From contig NZ_JAHTMW010000015.1 of NCBI RefSeq assembly GCF_026236535.1, forward strand, positions 111,217-175,216: a stretch of DNA of 64,000 nt. Direction: 5' to 3'. Source of the stretch: Streptomyces sp. SKN60 (GTDB lineage: Bacteria; Actinomycetota; Actinomycetes; Streptomycetales; Streptomycetaceae). Numbering within the stretch: position 1 is the stretch's first letter; every line of letters starts with the position of its first letter. Position numbers and translations under genes: made by a program. The notes beneath the pieces were generated by a model. It was not told the DNA's origin. It saw only the letters and a program-made list of their open reading frames with translations, and made no database searches. This document shows, in pieces, positions 53,466 through 60,566 of the stretch.

Positions 53466-54863
53466 CTAGGCGGCGGCGCCCGTCGCGCCGCCCGGGACCA
53501 GGGGCAGCGGGTCGGACGGGGTCAGGTCGGGGTCGTCGACGGAGAAGGTGCGGACCCGGCCCGGCTCGGAGCCGGGCTCCTCGAAGCGGACCGTGACCCG
53601 GCCCAGGCCGCTGCCCTGCACCCACCCGGCGCCGTGCACGGCGTGCCGCACGTCGTGGCCGGGCGACCAGCGCCGCTCGGCGGTCTCCGTGGCGGTCGGC
53701 GGCGCGGCCTCCGGCACGGCGGCCGCGGGCTGCGTGGCCTGCGCGGGTGCGGACTCGGCCGACTCGTCCCGTACGGGCTCCGCCTGCTCCGCCTCGGCCT
53801 GCGCGAACAGGTCCTCCTGCGTGTAGTCGGCGAGCCCGCTCACGCCCACGCCGAGCAGCCGCACCCCGCCCGTGGTGTCCACCAGGTCGAGCAGCCGCCC
53901 GGCGGCCTCGCGCACCACCACCGGGTCGTCCGTCGGCCCGCGCAGCGTCTCGGAGCGGGTCAGCGTCGAGAAGTCGTAGCGCCGCACCTTCAGGACGATC
54001 GTCCGCCCCGAGTGCCCCGAGCCCCGCAGCCGCGCCACACACCGCTCCGCGAGCCGCTCCACCTCCAGGCGGATCCGCAGCCGGTCGTGCAGGTCCACGT
54101 CGAAGGTGTCCTCCACGGAGACCGACTTCGCGTCCCGCTCCGCCACCACCGGCCGGTCGTCGTGCCCGAGCGCCATCTGGTAGAGCCCGGCACCGTGCGA
54201 GCGCCCCAGGAGCCGTACGAGCTCGTCCTCGCCGGCCTCCACCACCTCGGCCACCGTCGTGATCCCGGCCCGCCGCAGGTGCTCCCCGGTGGCCGGGCCG
54301 ACCCCGGGGATGATCCGCACCGAACGTGGCCCAAGGAGCTCCCGCTCCGTCCCGGGCTCTATCAGCACAAGACCGTCCGGCTTGGCCTCCTCGGAGGCGA
54401 TCTTCGCGAGCATCTTCGAGCCGGCCAGGCCCACCGACCCGGTCAGCCCGGTGGCGGCGAGGATGTCCCGCCGCAGCCGCTCCCCCACCGCCCGCGCGCC
54501 CGCACTGTCCTCGGCCAGGCCGCCCGCCTCCAGATCGACGAAGGCCTCGTCCAGGCTCAGCGGCTCCACCAGCGGCGACAGGCGCCCGAGGAGCTCCATG
54601 ACCTGTCCGCTGATCGCCCGGTAGAAGGCGAACCGCGGCACCAGATACGCCGCGTTCGGCGCGAGCCGCCGCGCCTGCCCCATGGGCATCGCGGAGTGCA
54701 CGCCGAAGCGCCGGGCCTCGTACGAGGCGGTGGCGACCACTCCGCGCGGCCCCAGCCCGCCCACGACCACGGGTTTTCCGCGCAGGCTGGGCTTCGACGC
54801 CTGCTCGGCGGCGGCGAAGAAGGCATCCATGTCGAGATGCAGGATCGTGGGCGCGGCTCTCAC
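53466..54863 (-). CDS. dinB: DNA polymerase IV with C-terminal extension
   Basis: A 465-residue Y-family translesion polymerase. DMDAFFAAAEQ (Asp11, Asp13), YEARRFGV and SLDEAFVDLE supply the catalytic core; the little finger ends near residue 345. A clamp-binding motif QEDLF (349-353) is followed by an Ala/Glu/Pro linker and a final module (about 390-455: WSPGHDVRHAVHGAGWVQGSGLGRVTVRFEEPG), reminiscent of the beta-barrel tail of PcrA/UvrD helicases. The GTG at 54863 (VRAAPTILHLDMD) is the family start. Confidence 0.94.
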   Translation of the reverse strand: MRAAPTILHLDMDAFFAAAEQASKPSLRGKPVVVGGLGPRGVVATASYEARRFGVHSAMPMGQARRLAPNAAYLVPRFAFYRAISGQVMELLGRLSPLVEPLSLDEAFVDLEAGGLAEDSAGARAVGERLRRDILAATGLTGSVGLAGSKMLAKIASEEAKPDGLVLIEPGTERELLGPRSVRIIPGVGPATGEHLRRAGITTVAEVVEAGEDELVRLLGRSHGAGLYQMALGHDDRPVVAERDAKSVSVEDTFDVDLHDRLRIRLEVERLAERCVARLRGSGHSGRTIVLKVRRYDFSTLTRSETLRGPTDDPVVVREAAGRLLDLVDTTGGVRLLGVGVSGLADYTQEDLFAQAEAEQAEPVRDESAESAPAQATQPAAAVPEAAPPTATETAERRWSPGHDVRHAVHGAGWVQGSGLGRVTVRFEEPGSEPGRVRTFSVDDPDLTPSDPLPLVPGGATGAAA

Positions 54864-54965
54864 GGTTCCGATGCTGCCGCACACCACTGACAATCGGCCC
54901 GCACGCGCGTGCGGGCCGTGTCGCCGGACGGCGTCCGAGACGGAGGTACGGGGGTACGGGGGCGG

Positions 54966-55592
54966 TCAGACGGCCCGGTCGCGGCGCCGGCGCGCCAGCT
55001 CGTCCGCCGGGTTGTGCCCGATCAGGGTCTCGCCGGTGTCGACCCGCTCGCCGTGCAGCTGCGAGAGCGCCGCCTCCACGTCGCGCCAGACCACGCCCAC
55101 CGCGATGCCGAAGACGCCCTGCCCGCCCTGGAGCAGCGAGACCACCTCGTCCGGCGAGGAGCATTCGTAGACGGTCGCGCCGTCGCTCATCAGCGTCATG
55201 CGCTCGAGGTCGCGGAAGCCGCGGGCCCGCAGGTGCTGCACGGCGGCGCGGATGTTCTGGAGCGCGACCCCGGTGTCCAGGAAGCGCTTGACGATCTTGA
55301 GGACGACGACGTCCCGAAAGCTGTAGAGGCGCTGGGTGCCCGAGCCGTACGCGGGCCGCACGCTCGGCTCGACGAGGCCGGTGCGCGCCCAGTAGTCCAG
55401 CTGCCGGTAGGTGATGCCGGCCGCCGCGCAGGCCGTGGGGCCGCGATAGCCGACGGTCTCCGTCGCCGGGCCCGCCGGGCCCGCGCTCGCGTCCGTACCG
55501 AAGTCGCCCACACTGCCGTGAAGCGGATACGGGCCCTTCTCCCCGGGAGCACGCCCCAGGAAGCCCCCTGCCGTACCGTCGCCGCTGCTCAT
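54966..55592 (-). CDS. MerR family transcriptional regulator (Rv1830-like)
   Basis: A 208-residue MerR protein with a Gly-rich leader (about 1-50) and a winged helix (YRGPTACAAAGITYRQLDYWARTGLVEPSVRPAYGSGTQRLYSFRDVVVLKIVKRFLDTG, split over helices). The C-terminal effector part is short. GGAGGG precedes the ATG. A near-consensus promoter with CACTCGG repeats lies upstream. Position beside DUF151 and the FtsR-like gene matches the mycobacterial Rv1828-Rv1830 block. Confidence 0.9.
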   Translation of the reverse strand: MSSGDGTAGGFLGRAPGEKGPYPLHGSVGDFGTDASAGPAGPATETVGYRGPTACAAAGITYRQLDYWARTGLVEPSVRPAYGSGTQRLYSFRDVVVLKIVKRFLDTGVALQNIRAAVQHLRARGFRDLERMTLMSDGATVYECSSPDEVVSLLQGGQGVFGIAVGVVWRDVEAALSQLHGERVDTGETLIGHNPADELARRRRDRAV

Positions 55593-55626
55593 CACGCCGA
55601 CCCTCCGTCCTTGACCTGCCCACACG

Positions 55627-55682
55627 AAGGTAGGCAGTCACTCGGGGTGCGTCAACGATCGCCACACTCGGCACGCCGAGTG
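55627..55682 (-). promoter_or_regulatory. Promoter with CACTCGG repeats for merR
   Basis: Minus-strand TTGACG (55655-55650), 17 bp, TACCTT (55632-55627). CACTCGG occurs at 55639-55645 and 55665-55671, the latter in a perfect inverted repeat with CCGAGTG (55676-55682). This suits binding by the MerR dimer for autoregulation. Confidence 0.65.
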
Positions 55683-55831
55683 ATAATCACCCGAAGAGTG
55701 GTTTCCCGTGCCCCTCTTTGGGGAAAGGCTACTCGAATGCTCCGGGGGCTCTCCGTCCCGACGGCCCGTCGAGGTGTCGCCCGAACGGACGACCTCCCGG
55801 CCGCCTCCCGGTCTGCCTCCCGGCCCGCCGG

Positions 55832-56305
55832 CTACTGGTTGCCGGTCCCGAAGTCCTCCGGGGAGATCTGGTCGAGGAACTCGCGGAACTTCTCCACCTC
55901 GTCCTCCTGCTCGTCCGGAATCGCGATCCCCGCGTCGTCGAGCACCCCGTCGCTGCCGTAGATCGGCGTCCCGGTGCGCAGGGCGAGGGCTATCGCGTCG
56001 GACGGGCGGGCGCTCACCTCGACCCCGCTGGCGAAGACCAGCTCGGCGTAGAACACCCCGTCGCGCAGGTCCGTGATGCGGACCTCGGTGAGCTCCTGGC
56101 CCACGGCCTCCAGGACGTCCTTGAACAGGTCGTGCGTCAGCGGCCTGGCCGGAGCCATGCCCTGCTGGGCGAAGGCGATCGCGGTCGCCTCGCCCGGACC
56201 GATCCAGATCGGGAGGTACCGGTCGCCCCCCACTTCGCGCAGGAGAACGATCGGCTGGTTGGAGGGCATTTCCACCCGGACACCCACAACGTCGAGCTCG
56301 TTCAC
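55832..56305 (-). CDS. Bifunctional nuclease family protein (DUF151)
   Basis: A 157-residue DUF151 protein: ELDVVGVRVEMPSNQPIVLLREVGGDRYLPIWIGPGEATAIAFAQQG, then ARPLTHDLFKDVLEAVG and VSARPSDAIALALRTGTPIY. Some homologues have DNase/RNase activity, hence the name, but the cellular role is unclear. GTG start; TAGGGT ends 6 nt before it on the minus strand (leaderless). It equals Rv1829 in position. Confidence 0.92.
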   Translation of the reverse strand: MNELDVVGVRVEMPSNQPIVLLREVGGDRYLPIWIGPGEATAIAFAQQGMAPARPLTHDLFKDVLEAVGQELTEVRITDLRDGVFYAELVFASGVEVSARPSDAIALALRTGTPIYGSDGVLDDAGIAIPDEQEDEVEKFREFLDQISPEDFGTGNQ

Positions 56306-56402
56306 ACAGCAACCCTAGGACGTGCCCGACCGGTTTGGGTAGTCGGGCCGTCCTAAGGCCGTCCTAAGGCCGGCGGAAGATCACCGACGGATCCCTCGCG
56401 GA

Positions 56403-57149
56403 TCACTGCAGGCGCACCCCGAGCGCGGTCTGTACCAGTGCCGCGTGGAGGCGTACGGCGAGTCCCGCGAGCTCCTTCGCGGTGGCCTCGGCATGGGCCC
56501 TGGTCTGCGGATTGCGGTGCCGGCGCAGCGGCGCCACCACCTGCTCGACCAGACCGGCCTCCCGGTCGGCGGCGGCCTTCACGGCCCGCAGGTGGCGCGG
56601 TTCGAGACCGAACCTCCCCAGGTCCGCCACGAGCTTGGCGACGGTGACGGTCTCGGCCTCGTAGCCGCCGCCCTCCACCTGGGCGATCAGCCCGTACGAC
56701 TCCCACTCGGCCAGCTCGGCCTCGGTCACCTCGGCGGCGGCCAGCAGCTCGGCCCGGCCGACCCGGGCGGCGGTGGGCCGGTCGCCCTCGGTGTCCAAGG
56801 TCCCGTCGAGCAGGTCGCGCCGGCCGCCGGCCGGGGCCGGCAGCCGCACCTCCTCACCCCGGGCGAGGGCGTCCAGGTGCTCGCGGATGACCTTGAGCGG
56901 GAGGTAGTGGTCCCGCTGCATCCGCAGGATCTGGGCGAGCCGCTCCACGTCCTCGGCACTGAACTTCCGGTAGCCGGAGGCCGTGCGGCGGGGCTCGACG
57001 AGCCCCTCGGCCTCCAGGAACCGGATCTTGGAGATGGTCACTTCGGGAAACTCGTCGCGCAGCTGGCTCAGCACCGTGCCGATGCTGACCAGCCGCTCCC
57101 CCGCGGAGGCGGTGCCGAGCCCGGCACCGCCCGTCGGTGTACGCAGCAT
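56403..57149 (-). CDS. ftsR: MerR family regulator, FtsR-like
   Basis: A 248-residue MerR-type regulator. The HTH begins VSIGTVLSQLRDEFPEVTISKIRFLEAEGLVEPRRTASGYRKFSAEDVERLAQIL and a second helical domain (about 125-245) contains a further winged-helix-like repeat. This is the family of corynebacterial FtsR and Rv1828, which influence cell division genes; the name is transferred by synteny and sequence pattern. It follows the FHA gene by 28 bp and is probably cotranscribed. Confidence 0.85.
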   Translation of the reverse strand: MLRTPTGGAGLGTASAGERLVSIGTVLSQLRDEFPEVTISKIRFLEAEGLVEPRRTASGYRKFSAEDVERLAQILRMQRDHYLPLKVIREHLDALARGEEVRLPAPAGGRRDLLDGTLDTEGDRPTAARVGRAELLAAAEVTEAELAEWESYGLIAQVEGGGYEAETVTVAKLVADLGRFGLEPRHLRAVKAAADREAGLVEQVVAPLRRHRNPQTRAHAEATAKELAGLAVRLHAALVQTALGVRLQ

Positions 57150-57177
57150 GGACCTTCCCTGAAGGTGCTCCGGAGCG

Positions 57178-58005
57178 TCACACGCCCCGCTGGCTCGCGA
57201 AGAACACGAGCCGGTACTTGCCGATCTGCACCTCGTCACCGTTGGAGAGCACGACCGAGTCGATCGGCTCGCGGTTGACGTAGGTGCCGTTGAGGCTGCC
57301 GACGTCCGCCACCGTGAAGGTGCCGTCGGGCTGGCGCCGGAACTCCACGTGACGGCGCGACACGGTCACGTCGTCCAGGAAGATGTCGCTCTGCGGGTGG
57401 CGGCCGGCCGTGGTCAGCTCGCCGTCCAGCAGGAAGCGGCTGCCCGAGTTGGGGCCGCGGCGCACGATCAGCAGCGCCGAACCCGACGGCAGTGCCTCGA
57501 CCGCCGCCAGGGCCTCCTGAGAGAGCGCCGGAATCTGGCCGGTGACCTCCGCGTCGTAGGCCTCTAGCCCCGAGATGGAGATCGTCGAGGTCGTCTCGGA
57601 AGCGCGCTCCGGCACCACCCCGCCGCGCAGCGGCGCGCCGCAGTGGGAGCAGAAACGGCTGTCCGCAGTGTTGCGGTGACCGCACCTCGTACACACCGGC
57701 ATGGACGCGTCCTCCTGCCGCGGCTGCCCCGCGGAGGTCTGGGTCGCGTACGGGTCGGGGACAAACCCTCCACCCGTACTTGAGGTTGATGGTTCTCCGA
57801 AACCTATGCGCGCGGCACCCGCAGGGTCAACAGAAGACGCGCCCTGTGTGCCCGGAATGTCGCCACCCTGGCCACCGACCTCGTCACGGAAGAGCGGGCG
57901 CTCGGCGCCCTGTTCCTCATCCTGGGCGTGACGCGGCGCGCGATGCCTGGCGTTGCCGCCGTCCTCGCGTCCGCTCTTGCCGAACAACTTCGCAAACAAC
58001 TTCAC
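57178..58005 (-). CDS. garA: FHA domain protein, GarA/OdhI-like, with zinc ribbon
   Basis: A 275-residue protein. A basic N-terminal helix and long disordered region (1-100) are followed by a zinc ribbon (Cys105, 108, 119, 122), the phospho-threonine motif ETTS (137-140) and an FHA domain (about 177-270: GRHPQSDIFLDDVTVSRRHVEF...GSLNGTYVNREP). GarA is phosphorylated on ETTS by PknB/PknG and then shuts its own FHA, controlling 2-oxoglutarate dehydrogenase. The N-terminal ~100 residues are longer than in mycobacteria. GTG start with AAGGGG. Confidence 0.88.
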   Translation of the reverse strand: MKLFAKLFGKSGREDGGNARHRAPRHAQDEEQGAERPLFRDEVGGQGGDIPGTQGASSVDPAGAARIGFGEPSTSSTGGGFVPDPYATQTSAGQPRQEDASMPVCTRCGHRNTADSRFCSHCGAPLRGGVVPERASETTSTISISGLEAYDAEVTGQIPALSQEALAAVEALPSGSALLIVRRGPNSGSRFLLDGELTTAGRHPQSDIFLDDVTVSRRHVEFRRQPDGTFTVADVGSLNGTYVNREPIDSVVLSNGDEVQIGKYRLVFFASQRGV

Positions 58006-58195
58006 GGGCGATTCCCCTTGACCGAAACAGACCCGCCCGTGGGGCAGGACGAACCCTGACTGAACACACCTGCCGACCCGGACACCTTCACAACGTCCGT
58101 GGCCACTCGACAGTTTCCACCACGCACCACCCATGTGGTGCGGCGACCCCCCGCAAGGTCATGCCCTTGCCGCGCGACCGTCATCGAGCCCCGCC

Positions 58196-59191
58196 TCACT
58201 GCGAGGACGACTGAGCGTAGTCAGGCCGCTTCGCAGGTCGCAAGGCGTCGACGACGATCTTCCCGGAACGCTCCACCGTGGCCGTGGCCTGCTCCTTCTC
58301 CAGTGTCTGAACGATTCCGCCGGGGATGTTGAGCGCGGGCTCCAGATCCTCCGGCTTGCCGATGACCTTGAAGACGTACGGAGCGGTCACCTGCGTTCCA
58401 TCGATCTTCATGTCGCGTCCGCCACCCGAGAAATAGCTGTCCGCCACCACCCGCACGTCGTTGACCTGGATCGCCTCCGCGCCCGCGGCCCGCAGCTCCT
58501 GGATCGCGTCGAGCAGCATGTCCGACTCGACGGCGCCGGTGGGGTCCGTGATGGTCAGCGTGATCCCGGGGCCCTCGGCGGCCACCGTGCCGGCCAGGAT
58601 GCCGAGCTGCCGCTCCTTCTCCTGGGTCTGCTTGCGGGCCTCCTCGGCCTGGTCCGAGCTGGACTCCAGCTCCGACTGCTGCTTCTCCAGCCGGGTCTTC
58701 TCGTCCTCCAGGCGCTGGGTGCGGTCGTCGAGCTCGTCGAGGATCCGCACCAGGTCCTCCTGGCGGGCGCCGCGCAGCGCGCTGTTGTCACTGGTCGACC
58801 GGACCTGGATGGCGAGGCCGAGACCGAGCACGAACAGCAGCAGGGCGACGACGAGTTGGGCCCGCGAGACCCGCGGCGGCCACAGGCTCGCCGCCAGCCG
58901 CTGCCGCCCGGTCTCCGACGGCTCGTCCTTCGGCTCGGGAGCGGGCGCGGGCGCGGGAGGCACCGGCGCGGCGGCCGGCGGCTGGGGCCCGGCCTGCGGC
59001 CGGTACACGGGCCGCGGCTGAGGCTGCGGTTGCGGCTGCGGTGCCGGGGGCTGCTGAGGCTGGGGCTGTCCGGGCTGCTGCGCCTCCGGTACGGGCTTGG
59101 GTGCCCCCTCCGGACCAGGCTTCGGCTCGCGGGCGGCCGCGCCCTCGCCCTGCTCCCGGCCCTCGGACGGCGTGTTCTCGTTCTCGCTCAT
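58196..59191 (-). CDS. DUF881 family membrane-anchored protein (second copy)
   Basis: A 331-residue protein. A Pro/Gln-rich cytoplasmic arm (about 25-95) precedes one membrane helix (AQLVVALLLFVLGLGLAIQ), a coiled coil (about 140-190) and the DUF881 domain (GITLTITDPTGAVESDMLLDAIQELRAAGAEAIQVNDVR...). It forms an operon with the small basic protein and the first DUF881 copy. Such proteins are linked to the division/sporulation apparatus in actinobacteria. Start ATG 59191. Confidence 0.88.
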   Translation of the reverse strand: MSENENTPSEGREQGEGAAAREPKPGPEGAPKPVPEAQQPGQPQPQQPPAPQPQPQPQPRPVYRPQAGPQPPAAAPVPPAPAPAPEPKDEPSETGRQRLAASLWPPRVSRAQLVVALLLFVLGLGLAIQVRSTSDNSALRGARQEDLVRILDELDDRTQRLEDEKTRLEKQQSELESSSDQAEEARKQTQEKERQLGILAGTVAAEGPGITLTITDPTGAVESDMLLDAIQELRAAGAEAIQVNDVRVVADSYFSGGGRDMKIDGTQVTAPYVFKVIGKPEDLEPALNIPGGIVQTLEKEQATATVERSGKIVVDALRPAKRPDYAQSSSQ

Positions 59192-59196
59192 CGGCC

Positions 59197-59529
59197 TCAC
59201 GCCCGGAACACATGCCGCCGGATGGCAGCGGCGTTGGAGAAGATCCGGATGCCGAGCACGACGACCACACCGGTCGACAACTGCGCACCCACGCCCAGCT
59301 TGTCGCCGAGGAAGACGATCAGCGCGGCCACGACCACGTTCGACAGGAACGACACCACGAAGACCTTGTCGACGAAGATCCCGTCGAGCATGGCCCGCAG
59401 GCCGCCGAAGACCGCGTCCAGGGCGGCGACCACGGCGATCGGAAGATAGGGCTCGACCACCGCCGGAACCTCGGGCCGGACCAACAGTCCGACCACGACT
59501 CCCACGATCAGGCCCAGTACGGCGATCAA
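59197..59529 (-). CDS. sbp: Small basic membrane protein Sbp (DUF1290)
   Basis: A 110-residue membrane protein with three hydrophobic segments (AVLGLIVGVVVGLLV, PIAVVAALDAVFGGLRA, VVVVLGIRIFSNAAAIRRHVFRA). The pattern matches DUF1290/Sbp, invariably encoded with DUF881 proteins and in Bacillus located near ftsA-ftsZ. It overlaps the preceding gene by 4 bp (ATGA), showing coupling. Confidence 0.9.
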   Translation of the reverse strand: MIAVLGLIVGVVVGLLVRPEVPAVVEPYLPIAVVAALDAVFGGLRAMLDGIFVDKVFVVSFLSNVVVAALIVFLGDKLGVGAQLSTGVVVVLGIRIFSNAAAIRRHVFRA

Positions 59530-60455
59530 GATGTGCCCTTCCCTGTGTCGGCCGTGGCCCGCCCGGTCGCCTTCGCGGCCCCGGCTCCCCTCGGCTCTGC
59601 TGTACGTACGATCAGGCTCGGCGCGGCCGGCAGACGTACGTCGCCCTCGGCCGAGATGCTCGTACGGATCCCGAAGTTCTCCTGCAGCGCATGCAGGTAC
59701 TGGCCGTCGGCGCTGTCCTGGAACGCGGTGCTCAGCCGCTTCCCGTCACCGATCGCGAGGACGGTGTACGGCGGCACCAGCGGCTTGTTGTCGACCAGTA
59801 TGGCGTCGCCCGCCGCCCGGATCGCCGACAGCGCCGTCAGACGCTGCCCGTTGATCGCGACCGCCTCGGCGCCCGACTCCCACAGCCCGTTCACGATCCG
59901 CTGCATGTCGCGGTCGCGCACCCGCCCGGTGTCCGAGAACCCACTGCTCTCGCGCGGACCGCCGCCACCGGTGTCGGTGCCCTTGGCGTCGTCCACGACC
60001 AGCTTCACACCCGGCCCGTGCACCGGGGTCGCCCCGGAAAGCAGCGCCACCAGTTCCGCCTGGTCACCGCCGTGCTGCTGCAGCGCCTTGCGCTGCCGCT
60101 CCCCGACCGCGGCCCGGATGCGCTCGACGTCCTGCTCAAGATCGTCCGCCGTCGACGTCTCCGCCTCGATCCGGTCGATCAGGTCCTGCCGCTCCTTGGC
60201 GACCACCGGCGCGGAGACCCGCGCCTCCGCCGCCCCGAGCGTCACCACGGCAGCCGCGAGCACCAGACCGAACGCGAGCCCGAGCTTCGCCCGTACCGTA
60301 CGGGGCAGGGCACCGCCCGCCGCGGCCCGCCGGGCCGTCGCCTCCGCGTATCCGTCGTCCAGCGCGTGGTCGATCACGTTGTTCAGCAGCGACATGGACG
60401 CGTCCGGGCGCGGAGGGGGCGATCCTGTGCTCCGAACGGGGGGCTGCTGCGGCAT
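59526..60455 (-). CDS. DUF881 family membrane-anchored protein (first copy)
   Basis: A 309-residue protein: short cytoplasmic arm, one membrane helix (about 60-85: AKLGLAFGLVLAAAVVTLGAAEARV), coiled coil (about 95-130) and DUF881 core with NGLWESGAEAVAINGQRLTALSAIRAAGDAILVDNKPLVPPYTV. It heads the DUF881-Sbp-DUF881 operon. The ATG of MPQQPPVRS was chosen; an in-frame ATG three codons upstream is possible. Confidence 0.88.
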   Translation of the reverse strand: MPQQPPVRSTGSPPPRPDASMSLLNNVIDHALDDGYAEATARRAAAGGALPRTVRAKLGLAFGLVLAAAVVTLGAAEARVSAPVVAKERQDLIDRIEAETSTADDLEQDVERIRAAVGERQRKALQQHGGDQAELVALLSGATPVHGPGVKLVVDDAKGTDTGGGGPRESSGFSDTGRVRDRDMQRIVNGLWESGAEAVAINGQRLTALSAIRAAGDAILVDNKPLVPPYTVLAIGDGKRLSTAFQDSADGQYLHALQENFGIRTSISAEGDVRLPAAPSLIVRTAEPRGAGAAKATGRATADTGKGTS

Positions 60456-60509
60456 GCCGCACATCGTCGCACGTCGCACGCCGTACCGCCGAATGGCCCC
60501 ACCGGAGAA

Positions 60510-60537
60510 CCGGGAGGTACCGACAGGTACCTCCCGG
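60510..60537 (-). terminator. Perfect hairpin terminator after manC-like gene
   Basis: A 12-bp perfect stem (60510-60521 with 60526-60537) with a GACA loop lies 29 bp beyond the sugar nucleotidyltransferase stop, separating it from the DUF881 operon. Confidence 0.85.
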
Positions 60538-60566
60538 CCCACAGGCCTCACCGGCCCGGCGTTCCC

